This document shows, piece after piece, positions 53,749 to 61,895 of a stretch of 64,000 nucleotides of DNA (position 1 is the stretch's first letter; every line of letters starts with the position of its first letter). Origin of the DNA: Thalassotalea profundi (lineage in GTDB: Bacteria; Pseudomonadota; Gammaproteobacteria; Enterobacterales; Alteromonadaceae). Location: assembly GCF_014653195.1 (NCBI RefSeq), contig NZ_BNAH01000016.1, positions 24,556 through 88,555 on the forward strand, given 5' to 3'. Both the position numbers and the translations under genes were made by a program. The notes beneath the pieces were generated by a model. It had not been told where the DNA came from, made no database searches, and was given only the letters and a program-made list of their open reading frames with translations.

Positions 53749-55544
53749 TAGTATACGTCCTTCTGATAACGCTTAGCGTTACGTAATTCTTTTAAATACA
53801 GTTCAGCTTGCTCAGTTGTTTTACCGCCTTGCTCAGCAATAATTTCAATTAAGGCAACTTCAACGTCTTTTGCCATGCGGCTCATATCACCGCATACGTA
53901 TAAATGCGCACCTCGCTCGAGCCACTCAAATATCGCTTTTGCATTTTCTTTTAATCGATCTTGTACATATATTTTTTCTGCCTGATCTCTTGAGAATGCA
54001 AGATCTATTCGAGTAAGTAATCCTGACTTTAAATAACCCTGCCATTCAACTTGATATAAGAAATCTTGGGTAAATGTTTGATCACCGAAAAATAACCAGT
54101 TTTCACCTTCAGCATTCTGTGCTTCACGTTCTTGCAGGAAAGCTCTAAATGGTGCAACACCGGTTCCTGGCCCAATCATTATAACGGGGGTGTTTCCATC
54201 AGTTGGCAAACGAAAGTTATCATTATGTTCAACAAATACTTTTACGGTTCCGCCTTCTTCTAAGCGTTTTCCTAAAAAGCTTGAAGCACCACCTGAACGG
54301 GTGTAGCCGTTTTTATCATATTCTACTATGCCAACGGTCAAATGTACTTCTTCTTCCACTTCCGCTTGACTAGATGCAATAGAATATAAACGTGGTGTAA
54401 TTTTGCGTAATGCATCAACAAAATTTTGTGCATCCACTGAGGCTGGAGCCGATTTAACTACATCTACAATTTGATGACTTGCCGCATACTCACGTGATAA
54501 ATTTTTGTCTTGAACAAGTGTTAATAACGCCTCATCTTTGGAAAGCTCTGCCCAAAAAGTAACAAAATTAACAGAAGTTTGAGTTATTTCTAATGCTGAA
54601 ACTAACGCATCTCTTAGTGTTAAGGTTTCATTTGCAACACTCACATTCTCACTTTCTGATAAGCCTAAAGCTACAATAAGTTCGTCAACTAAAGTTTCAT
54701 CATTTTCAAACCAAACACCTAAGGCGTCACCTGGTTGATAAGTCAGTCCAGATTCACCGAGATCAATTTCAATATGACGAACATCTTTTGCGGAATCTCG
54801 GCCAGTAATTTTTTGACTAATACTTAACTCTGCTGAATATGGATTTTGCTTAGTATATTCACTCACAGAACCAGCTGTTGGCATTGCAACAACATTTGAT
54901 GAAGTTTCACTTTCACCAAGTATGTTTTTAGCTTTTGTAATAATGTCTTTAGACCATGCGGCAGCGGCTTCTTCATAATCAACATCGCAATCGACACGAG
55001 GTGTTATTGCTTTAGCACCTAGCTTACTGAGATACTCGTCAAAATCTTTACCTGTTTGACAGAAAAACTCATAACTTGTATCACCTAATGCCAAAACACT
55101 GTACTGCAAGTTTTCTAGCTTAGGTGCCTTTTTAGACGCTAAAAATTCATGTAAAGCGATAGCATCATCAGGAGCTTCACCTTCACCATTTGTACTAGCA
55201 ACGATTAATAGGTGGGTAAGGTTTTTAATGCTTTTAGGTTTAAATTCCCCCATGCTTTTCAGATCAACAGTCAAACCTTGGGCTGTTGCTTGTTCAGCTA
55301 ATGATTTCGCGACACCTTTTGCATTACCTGTTTGTGAACCATATAAAATAGTTAACGTTGAAGAAGCTTTTGCTCCGCTAATTGTTGGTAAAGTAGCAAA
55401 AGATGAGCCTTCACTTTTAGCCGCTAAGTAGCCACTTGCCCATGCAAGTTGTAGAGGGCTATAAGTACCTATTACTTCTTTCAGAGAACTCAGTTGCTCT
55501 GCATTTAACATAGTTTGATTTAAATTTTGCTGTTCTGACAACAT
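53748..55544 (-). CDS. cysJ: Sulfite reductase flavoprotein subunit
   Basis: A 598-residue protein. Residues about 65-205 form a flavodoxin domain (ILYGSQTGNAKGVAK), followed by FAD-binding (RLYSIASS, TVGIVEYDKNGYTRSGGASS in part) and NADP-binding domains (MIGPGTGVAPFRAF, YVCGDMSRMAKDV), ending YQKDVY. It passes electrons from NADPH to CysI. First gene of cysJIH; a CysB-type activator would be expected, but I cannot point to its site in the upstream region. Confidence 0.97.
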   Translation of the reverse strand: MLSEQQNLNQTMLNAEQLSSLKEVIGTYSPLQLAWASGYLAAKSEGSSFATLPTISGAKASSTLTILYGSQTGNAKGVAKSLAEQATAQGLTVDLKSMGEFKPKSIKNLTHLLIVASTNGEGEAPDDAIALHEFLASKKAPKLENLQYSVLALGDTSYEFFCQTGKDFDEYLSKLGAKAITPRVDCDVDYEEAAAAWSKDIITKAKNILGESETSSNVVAMPTAGSVSEYTKQNPYSAELSISQKITGRDSAKDVRHIEIDLGESGLTYQPGDALGVWFENDETLVDELIVALGLSESENVSVANETLTLRDALVSALEITQTSVNFVTFWAELSKDEALLTLVQDKNLSREYAASHQIVDVVKSAPASVDAQNFVDALRKITPRLYSIASSQAEVEEEVHLTVGIVEYDKNGYTRSGGASSFLGKRLEEGGTVKVFVEHNDNFRLPTDGNTPVIMIGPGTGVAPFRAFLQEREAQNAEGENWLFFGDQTFTQDFLYQVEWQGYLKSGLLTRIDLAFSRDQAEKIYVQDRLKENAKAIFEWLERGAHLYVCGDMSRMAKDVEVALIEIIAEQGGKTTEQAELYLKELRNAKRYQKDVY

Positions 55545-55721
55545 TTCGTCAACTCGCCCATTTCAATATATAAATGAAATAATAGACTGTGTTGATAAAA
55601 AGCAAAAAGAATATAAATCGCTTTTTTATTCCAAAATAGAATATAATTAAGGTATGAGTTTGTATTTTAGCTTCCATGTAAATAGAAGATTATGAAGCGA
55701 TGAAATATTTATAAAAATTTC

Positions 55722-55749
55722 CTTGGATTTCTATTTTTTATCCCTAAAT
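55722..55749 (+). promoter_or_regulatory. Sigma32-like promoter of hsp20
   Basis: CTTGGA (55722-55727), 14 bases, then CCCTAAAT (55742-55749), close to CTTGAA and CCCCATNT. A start near 55757 gives a leader of about 78 bases, which would begin right at the first leader hairpin. Confidence 0.55.
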
Positions 55750-55757
55750 AAATAATT

Positions 55758-55832
55758 GTGACTGTGTTGTCTAACATAGAACCAGGTCACTTTAATTGTT
55801 TTTATTTTATGTTGCTTCAATCGGAGGATATA
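55758..55832 (+). promoter_or_regulatory. ROSE-type RNA thermometer in the hsp20 leader
   Basis: The terminal hairpin (55808-55832) pairs UAUG-UU(G)CU with AGGA-UAUA: the UUGCU motif, with its bulged G at 55814, covers the AGGA of the ribosome binding site, as in ROSE elements of ibpA and rhizobial hsp genes; U17-C18 and G23-G24 can add two pairs. Upstream, GTGAC (55758-55762) pairs with GTCAC (55786-55790) around TGTT/AACA, giving a first stem. Heat should melt the weak terminal hairpin and free translation of hsp20. Confidence 0.75.
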
Positions 55833-55834
55833 CT

Positions 55835-56320
55835 ATGAACTCAGTTGATTTAACCCCTTTATATCGCAGCAGTATTGGTTTTGATCGTTTAGCGTCATTG
55901 CTAGATAGCGCATTAACATCTGATACTACGTCAAGCGGTTACCCCCCTTACAATATCGAAATTATCAATGAAAGCCGTTATGCAATCACTCTTGCTGTTG
56001 CAGGCTTTTCTCAAGATGAGCTTGATATTCAAGTTGAAAAAGAAGTATTAACGGTGCGCGGTAATCAAAGTAATAAAGATGAAAGTAAATATCTTTATCA
56101 CGGTATTGCCAACCGAACCTTTGAACGCAAATTTAACTTAGCTGATTATGTTGAAGTTACTCATGCTGATCTTTCTAACGGCCTATTAACTATAGACTTA
56201 GTTAAAGAGATCCCTGAAGCGATGAAACCAAAATCAATTGCTATTAACACTAATAAGCATGCGATTGAGCACAAAACCGATGGGAAACAAAAAGTAACTG
56301 ATGCTGATAAAGCGGCTTAA
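55835..56320 (+). CDS. ibpA: Small heat-shock protein, Hsp20/IbpA family
   Basis: A 161-residue protein. The start MNSVDLTPLYRSSIGFDRL matches the IbpA N-terminus. The alpha-crystallin domain (about 36-125) has YNIEIINESRYAITLAVAGF, ELDIQVEKEVLTVRGN and FERKFNLADYVEVTHADLSNGLLTI split over beta strands. The tail is longer and Lys/Asp-rich than in E. coli IbpA. I take the ATG at 55835 (SD GGAGGA); an upstream ATG at 55796 would run through the thermometer. It holds unfolding proteins for refolding by DnaK and ClpB. Regulated by sigma32-like promoter and ROSE hairpin. Confidence 0.93.
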   Translation: MNSVDLTPLYRSSIGFDRLASLLDSALTSDTTSSGYPPYNIEIINESRYAITLAVAGFSQDELDIQVEKEVLTVRGNQSNKDESKYLYHGIANRTFERKFNLADYVEVTHADLSNGLLTIDLVKEIPEAMKPKSIAINTNKHAIEHKTDGKQKVTDADKAA

Positions 56321-56329
56321 GAAATTGTT

Positions 56330-56350
56330 AGGGGGCTATATGCCCCCTAT
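56330..56350 (+). terminator. Terminator after hsp20
   Basis: AGGGGGC (56330-56336), loop TATAT, GCCCCCT (56342-56348), followed by ATTTAT. The stem is strong, the T-run short. Confidence 0.65.
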
Positions 56351-56409
56351 TTATCAAAGCAATTAATCATATAGCTATAATTTAATGGCTAAAAAGTCAC
56401 TTTAGCTAA

Positions 56410-56435
56410 CTTGAACTTTTAAATTTTGCCCATAT
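56410..56435 (+). promoter_or_regulatory. Sigma32-like promoter before the Gld-type ABC operon
   Basis: CTTGAAC (56410-56416), 11 bases, GCCCATAT (56428-56435). This is one of the closest matches to the sigma32 consensus in the window. It would start transcription about 60 bases before the 33-codon ORF and about 175 bases before the ATPase gene. Confidence 0.6.
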
Positions 56436-56502
56436 CAAAAATTTGAATTCGTTTTTTACTTTGTTTTTGGGAATTTTCCCTGCAACTATGGAGACTTTAA
56501 CA

Positions 56503-56604
56503 ATGTATTTCTCGATCCTATCAAATAGACCGTCTAACGGTATGCGTACAAATAATGCAACTCAACTTACATACTACATAAAAACTAAAAATATTTTCCA
56601 GTAA
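56503..56604 (+). CDS. Possible 33-residue peptide upstream of the ABC operon
   Basis: A short frame, MYFSILSNRPSNGMRTNN and onwards to NIFQ. SD GGAG lies 9 bases before the ATG, and the ATPase gene begins 15 bases after its stop with a similar SD context (GGAGACT). It sits between the sigma32-like promoter and the ATPase gene. A stem GGGAA-TT-TTCCC (56469-56480) lies before its SD. It may be a leader peptide or small protein, or chance; no family is recognised. Confidence 0.35.
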   Translation: MYFSILSNRPSNGMRTNNATQLTYYIKTKNIFQ

Positions 56605-56619
56605 ATGTTGGAGACTACC

Positions 56620-57573
56620 ATGCTCAATGTGAAAAATTTAACTCGCAGCTATGGCAGTTTTATTGCTGTAGATGATGTGAGCTTTTCAATCAAAAAAGGT
56701 GAAATCATTGGTCTTTTAGGTCATAACGGTGCGGGAAAAACCACCATTATGAAGATAGTCAGTGGCTATTTGGAAGCTGATAAGGGAGACGTTTTCCTTG
56801 ACAGTATCTCACTAAACAACAATGCAAAGTTACTGCAACAACACTTAGGCTATTTACCTGAAAATTTACCTGTTTACCCTGAGATGAATGTTGCGGAATA
56901 CCTGGACTATGCCGCTGACTTAAAGGGCTTAACAGGGAATAACAAGGTAGCTGAAATAAAACGAGTAATTCAGGCTACAGAATTATCAGTTAAGCTTCTC
57001 TCGCCTATCGATACCCTATCTAGGGGCTACAAGCAACGAGTTGGCGTCGCTCAAGCTATATTAGGAAATCCAAAGCTACTTATTCTCGATGAACCAACCA
57101 ATGGTTTAGACCCAGAACAAACGCAACATATGCGTACATTGATCAAAGATATTGCACAAAATGCGACTGTAATTCTATCAACGCACATCATGCAAGAAGT
57201 TAGTGCATTGTGTGATCGCGTATTAATTCTTAAATCTGGACAAATGGTGTTAGATGAAAAACTCGAAGCTTTACAACATAGCAAACACCTTATTGTTGAA
57301 ACCAACTGTAAAAATATTGATATGATTAAAAACATATCAGGCGTTAAATGTGTCAAAGAAATTGAGGAAGGAAAACTACTTGTTGAAATGTCTAAACAAG
57401 GATTTTCTCACGTAATTGGCAGTGACATAAGTAAAGCCGTTATTGAGTCGGGTGCTAGTCTATTTGCTTTATATCCAAGAAAACGAGATCTAGAAACTAT
57501 TTTTAATCAAATCAATAGCGACCAATTTAGTTCAGGCAAAAAAACAGATAAGGAGGTGCCAAATGCAGCCTAA
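56620..57573 (+). CDS. GldA-like ABC transporter ATPase
   Basis: A 317-residue ABC-2-type ATPase. Walker A is GHNGAGKTT (about 36-44), then YLPENLPVYPEMNVAEYL, signature LSRGYKQRVGVAQAI (LSRGY, a common variant in this group), Walker B LLILDEPTNGLDP, switch His STHIMQE. The C-terminal 90 residues form the accessory domain seen in GldA-type proteins. I use the ATG at 56620 (SD GGAG at 56610) rather than 56605. It overlaps the permease gene by 11 bases. Confidence 0.88.
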   Translation: MLNVKNLTRSYGSFIAVDDVSFSIKKGEIIGLLGHNGAGKTTIMKIVSGYLEADKGDVFLDSISLNNNAKLLQQHLGYLPENLPVYPEMNVAEYLDYAADLKGLTGNNKVAEIKRVIQATELSVKLLSPIDTLSRGYKQRVGVAQAILGNPKLLILDEPTNGLDPEQTQHMRTLIKDIAQNATVILSTHIMQEVSALCDRVLILKSGQMVLDEKLEALQHSKHLIVETNCKNIDMIKNISGVKCVKEIEEGKLLVEMSKQGFSHVIGSDISKAVIESGASLFALYPRKRDLETIFNQINSDQFSSGKKTDKEVPNAA

Positions 57574-60505
57574 CCAATCTGCCAAATTCAATACATTACG
57601 TATCGCAAAAAAAGAAACAGCCATATTTTTTACCTCACCAATTGCGTACCTTTTTATAGGTGCTTTTGTTGCAGTAACCCTGTTTATCTTTTTTTGGGGA
57701 GAAGCGTTTTTTTCTAGAAACATTGCCGATGTGCGCCCAATGTTTGAATGGATGCCATTGTTACTTATTTTCTTATGTTCAACATTAACCATGAAGTTAT
57801 GGAGTGAAGAGAGACGTAGCGGGACGATTGAATATGTTCACACACTCTCTGTTCCACTATGGCACTTTGTTGTCGGGAAATTTTTGGGATGCCTAGCACT
57901 TCTAAGTATTGCAATTTTGATCACACTCCCTTTACCTATAATGGTCAGTATTATTGGCGAGCTTGATTGGGGACCTGTGATTTCAGGCTATATAGCTGTA
58001 TTACTGTTAGGTAGCGCTTATATAGCTATTGGCCTTGCTGTCTCTTCCAGAAGTGATAATCAAATCGTTAGTCTGATTTCTGCCTGTATTATTGGTGGTT
58101 TGTTCTACTTCATTGGTACTTCTGCAATCACTGACTTCTTCTCTCATCAAAGTGCTGAGTTCTTACGTCAGCTCGGTACAGGTTCTCGATTCGAAGATAT
58201 AACACGTGGAGTCATTGATGTTAGAGACCTTTATTACTATATCTCGCTAACTATCGTTTTTTTGGCGCTCAATACTTATTTTTTGGAAAAAGAACGCTGG
58301 AGCAATGCAGAGAAAAAAAGCAACCAAAAGGTTAGTTATCATAAACAATGGCAACTTATCACTGGTTTGCTTTGCGTGAATTTACTTGCCGCGAATTTAT
58401 GGTTAGGTCAACTACCGCAATTACGATTAGATACAACAGCAGGTAAACAGTATTCTATTTCTGAAGCGACTGAAATTTACTTGGCACAACTTCAAGAGCC
58501 AATGCTCATTCGAGGTTATTTTAGCCAAAAAACACACCCGCTTTTAGCTCCACTTGTTCCTCAAGTAAAAGATTTGCTACAAGAGTATGAAGTAGCAGCT
58601 AAAGGTAGATTGCGTGTTGAGTTTGTTGATCCACAGCAGTACCCTGAGTTGGAAGAAGAAGCGAATACTAAGTTTGGTATCAAGCCAATGCCATTCCAAG
58701 TTGCTGATCGTTATCAAGCTTCCATTGTTAGCTCATATTTTAATGTACTAGTACAATATGGTGATGAACACAAAGTACTTGGTTTTAGAGATCTTATCGA
58801 AGTGAATGCTCGTGCTGAGTCTGACATTGAGGTATTGCTTCGCAATCCTGAACATGATGTAACACGTGCGATTAAAACCGTGTTGCAAGATTACCAAAGT
58901 GCCGGGAACCTTTTTGATACTGTAAAACAAAACCTCACTTTTACAGGTTATATTTCTGCAAACGACAAATTGCCTGACCAATTAGCTGAATTTAAAACCA
59001 CGATTACGAAGCAATTAGAAAGCGTTAATCAAAAATCTACTGATAAATTCAAAGTAGAGTTTATTGAACCGGAAGCTGGTGGTGGTGAAATTGCTCAAAA
59101 GATTGCCGATGAATATGGCTTTCAGCCCATGGCAACTAGCCTTTTTTCAGATAATGCATTTTATTTTTATCTAACGTTATCTGGCGATGAACAAGTTATT
59201 CAAATTCCGCTTGATGATTTTAGTGAATCAAGCTTTGAGCGCAACTTGGATGCCGCAATCAAACGTTTTGCCACTGGCTTTACAAAAAATGTGGCTTTGG
59301 TAACACCGCAAACTGCCCCTTATGGTGGATACGGTATGCCACAATCCACTTTTAACCAATTAGAGCGAATGCTGGGTGCTGAGTTAAATGTATTAAATGA
59401 AGACTTATCTGATGGCTCTATTTCAGGTGAGGCTGATATTCTCATGTTGATATCCCCAAAATCATTAGATGAAAAGCAATTGTTTGCTGTAGATCAGTTC
59501 TTAATGAAGGGTGGAACGGTTATCGCGGCCACATCACCTTATAATGTCAATTTAACGGGTAGCAGCCTCTCAATGTCATCAGTCAATAGTGGTATTGAAA
59601 ACTGGTTAGCACATAATGGCTTGACCGTTGAAAATACGCTTGTAATGGATGCGAGTAATGCAGCTTTCCCGATACCTGTCACTCGAAATGTAGGCGGTTT
59701 CCAATTACAAGAAATGCGTATGTTGGACTACCCCTACTTTGTAGATGTTCGCAAAGGTTTAAATCAAGATAACCTGATCACATCAGAACTCCCTCAACTG
59801 ACGATGGCATGGTCATCACCAATTACCCTGGATGAAACCAAAGAAGGCATAAATTTTACGCCTTTAATTACTAGCTCAGATAAAGCATGGACTTCATCAT
59901 CGCTAGATATCATGCCTAAAGTCAACCAAGTAGGAGAAACAAGTTATACGGCTGCAGGAGAAACAAAAGCGCACTTAATGGGGGTCATCGCACAAGGAAG
60001 ATTCTCTTCCTACTTTGCTGATAAAGACTCTCCTTTGCTTGTCGATGAAACATCAAAAACTGCGCTAAGTGAAGAAGCATCAGATGATGCTAATGCACAA
60101 GCACAAAGCGAAACTGCTCTTACAGAACAAACAGCACAATTGGATGTCAGCAGTGTGATTAAACATGCACCAGATAGCGCTCGTATTATCCTATTTAGCT
60201 CGAATGATTTTGTACAAGATCAAGTACTGCAATTTACAGGTGGTATTTCACAAACTGATTACTTAAATAGTTTGCAGCTTTTAGTAAATTCAATAGATTG
60301 GTCATTAGAAGACAGAGCATTAATGAGTATTCGTTCACGAGGTAACTTCAATCGCACATTGCCACCAATGGAGCATAGCGAACAGCTATTCTGGGAGTAC
60401 GGTAACTACTTCCTCACTTTTACTCTGCTGGCTGGTATAGCTTTGTGGGATCGTCAAAGAAGAAAACGAAAACAACGCCAATACTTAACTTGGTTAACAC
60501 AATAG
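57563..60505 (+). CDS. Fused GldF-GldG-like ABC permease/auxiliary protein
   Basis: A 980-residue protein. Residues 1-250 form an ABC-2 permease with six helices (AIFFTSPIAYLFIGAFVAVT, MKLWSEERRSGTIEYVHTLSV), as in GldF. After a seventh helix (about 265-285) follows a large periplasmic GldG-like (ABC_transp_aux) domain with QLRLDTTAGKQYSISE, LRVEFVDPQQYPELEEEA and DILMLISPKSLDEKQLFAVD split into several parts. A final helix (about 950-967) precedes a basic tail. In Bacteroidetes, GldF and GldG are separate; here they are one chain, as in many proteobacterial relatives. Function in this host is unknown. Confidence 0.85.
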   Translation: MQPNQSAKFNTLRIAKKETAIFFTSPIAYLFIGAFVAVTLFIFFWGEAFFSRNIADVRPMFEWMPLLLIFLCSTLTMKLWSEERRSGTIEYVHTLSVPLWHFVVGKFLGCLALLSIAILITLPLPIMVSIIGELDWGPVISGYIAVLLLGSAYIAIGLAVSSRSDNQIVSLISACIIGGLFYFIGTSAITDFFSHQSAEFLRQLGTGSRFEDITRGVIDVRDLYYYISLTIVFLALNTYFLEKERWSNAEKKSNQKVSYHKQWQLITGLLCVNLLAANLWLGQLPQLRLDTTAGKQYSISEATEIYLAQLQEPMLIRGYFSQKTHPLLAPLVPQVKDLLQEYEVAAKGRLRVEFVDPQQYPELEEEANTKFGIKPMPFQVADRYQASIVSSYFNVLVQYGDEHKVLGFRDLIEVNARAESDIEVLLRNPEHDVTRAIKTVLQDYQSAGNLFDTVKQNLTFTGYISANDKLPDQLAEFKTTITKQLESVNQKSTDKFKVEFIEPEAGGGEIAQKIADEYGFQPMATSLFSDNAFYFYLTLSGDEQVIQIPLDDFSESSFERNLDAAIKRFATGFTKNVALVTPQTAPYGGYGMPQSTFNQLERMLGAELNVLNEDLSDGSISGEADILMLISPKSLDEKQLFAVDQFLMKGGTVIAATSPYNVNLTGSSLSMSSVNSGIENWLAHNGLTVENTLVMDASNAAFPIPVTRNVGGFQLQEMRMLDYPYFVDVRKGLNQDNLITSELPQLTMAWSSPITLDETKEGINFTPLITSSDKAWTSSSLDIMPKVNQVGETSYTAAGETKAHLMGVIAQGRFSSYFADKDSPLLVDETSKTALSEEASDDANAQAQSETALTEQTAQLDVSSVIKHAPDSARIILFSSNDFVQDQVLQFTGGISQTDYLNSLQLLVNSIDWSLEDRALMSIRSRGNFNRTLPPMEHSEQLFWEYGNYFLTFTLLAGIALWDRQRRKRKQRQYLTWLTQ

Positions 60506-60527
60506 CAAATGTAATAGGAAATAGAGC

Positions 60528-61457
60528 ATGAACAAACAAATACTCGTATTAACCGCATTTCTCACATTACAGCTCGCTTTAGCAGGAATATTGTTTTTCA
60601 ACAATTCAAATGTCATGAGCAGTGTAGAATCAAGGTTCCTGATTGCAGTGGATACAAATAAGCTTAACAAAATTAGAATAACGGAGGGAAATGAAACGCT
60701 ATCGCTTATCAAGGAAAATGAGCGTTGGCAACTCGAAGACTACCCAACAATAACCCTTGTTAAGAGCAAGGTAGATGCGATAACAAACCAATTAATAAAT
60801 ACACAAGTTTCATGGCCTGTAACTAGTACAAAAAATAGCCACGAACGTTTTAAGGTCAGTACTAACAGCTTTGAAAAACAAGTAGAATTTACTGATATCG
60901 AAGGACATAAACAAACCTTATTGCTTGGCAAATCACCAAGTTTTAAGCAACTCTATGCCAGAAACTTAGCTGACGATGATGTATATTCTATTGGATATAG
61001 CCCATATCAAATCAATGTCGATCCCGATAATTGGCTCGATAAGACAATGTTGTCTATAGATAGCATCAAAGAGATAAGCCACTCACTTGTTAACCTCACC
61101 AAGAATGAAGATAGTTGGCAATTAGCACCTCCTTCAGCTCTAGATAAGCAACTAGCACTTAATGAATCTTCTGTTGAGGATTTCGTCAATCAGCTAACTA
61201 ACTTATCTGTCTCAGGCATCGCTAACAAGGCACCTAATGCCACCAATACATTGACCGTAACAAATGATCAAAATACGCAATACGTATTTTCATTTGCTGC
61301 TGATGAAGAAAACTATTTTGTGAAACGAGGTGATATCAGTCAATGGTTCACACTTGCAAAGCCTAAATATGAAGCTTTAGCGAATTTATCATTAGACAAA
61401 TTTATTTCAGAGCAATCGCCTCAAGAGGAGAAAGATTCTGACATTGAATCAGAATAA
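60528..61457 (+). CDS. DUF4340-type periplasmic partner of the Gld-like ABC system
   Basis: A 309-residue protein with one N-terminal anchor helix (ILVLTAFLTLQLALAGILFF) and a repeated beta domain: KIRITEGNETLSLIKENERWQLEDYP and, later, LVNLTKNEDSWQLAPPSA with a similar pattern, typical of DUF4340 proteins. These proteins regularly follow GldFG-like permeases. The function is unknown. It starts 22 bases after the permease and ends the ABC part of the locus. Confidence 0.78.
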   Translation: MNKQILVLTAFLTLQLALAGILFFNNSNVMSSVESRFLIAVDTNKLNKIRITEGNETLSLIKENERWQLEDYPTITLVKSKVDAITNQLINTQVSWPVTSTKNSHERFKVSTNSFEKQVEFTDIEGHKQTLLLGKSPSFKQLYARNLADDDVYSIGYSPYQINVDPDNWLDKTMLSIDSIKEISHSLVNLTKNEDSWQLAPPSALDKQLALNESSVEDFVNQLTNLSVSGIANKAPNATNTLTVTNDQNTQYVFSFAADEENYFVKRGDISQWFTLAKPKYEALANLSLDKFISEQSPQEEKDSDIESE

Positions 61458-61482
61458 GTCACTCTCTAGATTGTATTTTAAA

Positions 61483-61509
61483 CTTGTGGGGAAGTTAGCT
61501 TCCCCGTTA
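61483..61509 (+). promoter_or_regulatory. Hairpin or sigma32-like promoter before the rpoH-type operon
   Basis: Two readings overlap. GGGGAAG-TTAG-CTTCCCC (61488-61505) is a 7-bp stem without T-run, so a weak terminator for the ABC operon. The same bases give CTTGTG (61483-61488), 13 bases, CCCCGTTA (61502-61509), a fair sigma32-type promoter with the same minus-35 as groES. A start near 61516 would produce a leader with the two stems of the thermometer. Confidence 0.4.
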
Positions 61510-61528
61510 ACTACGATTAAAATTCAAT

Positions 61529-61604
61529 TCGTGGCTGAGGCAATTTATGCCTACACGAGCACGATATCTTGAACTTATTTTATATTGCTAATACAGAGGA
61601 TATA
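61529..61604 (+). promoter_or_regulatory. ROSE-type RNA thermometer before the small protein-rpoH-protease operon
   Basis: The terminal hairpin (61581-61604) pairs UAUA-UU(G)CU with AGGA-UAUA around the loop AAUACAG, covering the ribosome binding site AGAGGA; the bulged G is at 61587. It has the same design and almost the same stem as the hsp20 leader 5.8 kb upstream. A first stem lies at 61529-61558 (TCGTG/CACGA outside, AGGCA/TGCCT inside). The gene starts 2 bases after the hairpin. Translation of the operon's first gene should rise with temperature. Confidence 0.7.
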
Positions 61605-61606
61605 TC

Positions 61607-61885
61607 ATGGCTTCAATTTACAGACCTACAATTAAACTATTACTTTGTTCACTCGTGATTACTGCAGGTATTAGTCTATCGGCTTTCTCGACCGTTAAAG
61701 AAAGTCAGGCAAGTAGCAACTCTACAAATACAGGCGAGAAAAATGAGAGTAAAAGGAAAACTTACCCACCAAAATCTCATTATGAGAAAAAAATACAGAA
61801 AGACCTTAGTATGCTGATACCGGGCAACAAACTGTTTAATCCTCGTTTTCTTAATTTCGTGCTAGCAAATAGATCACACAAATAA
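61607..61885 (+). CDS. Small exported or membrane-anchored basic protein, unknown
   Basis: A 92-residue protein. The N-terminal KLLLCSLVITAGISLSAF is a signal peptide or anchor. A Ser/Asn/Lys-rich stretch follows (residues 33-60), then a basic C-terminal part (KIQKDLSMLIPGNKLFNPRF is within it). I do not recognise a family. It is the first gene behind the ROSE-type leader, with the sigma-factor gene starting 10 bases after its stop. A role as regulator of the sigma factor or as substrate of the downstream protease is possible but not shown. Confidence 0.6.
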   Translation: MASIYRPTIKLLLCSLVITAGISLSAFSTVKESQASSNSTNTGEKNESKRKTYPPKSHYEKKIQKDLSMLIPGNKLFNPRFLNFVLANRSHK

Positions 61886-61895
61886 GGAGGAGAAC

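Noticed and set aside
55545..55721. Operator in the cysJ upstream region (ATTTCA ... TGAAAT near 55562-55580)
   Set aside because: The arms are only six bases in very AT-rich sequence; I cannot separate it from chance.
61568..61594. CTTGAAC ... GCTAATAC as a sigma32 promoter
   Set aside because: Transcription would start about 61601, after the ribosome binding site of the gene at 61607, and would exclude the thermometer hairpin.
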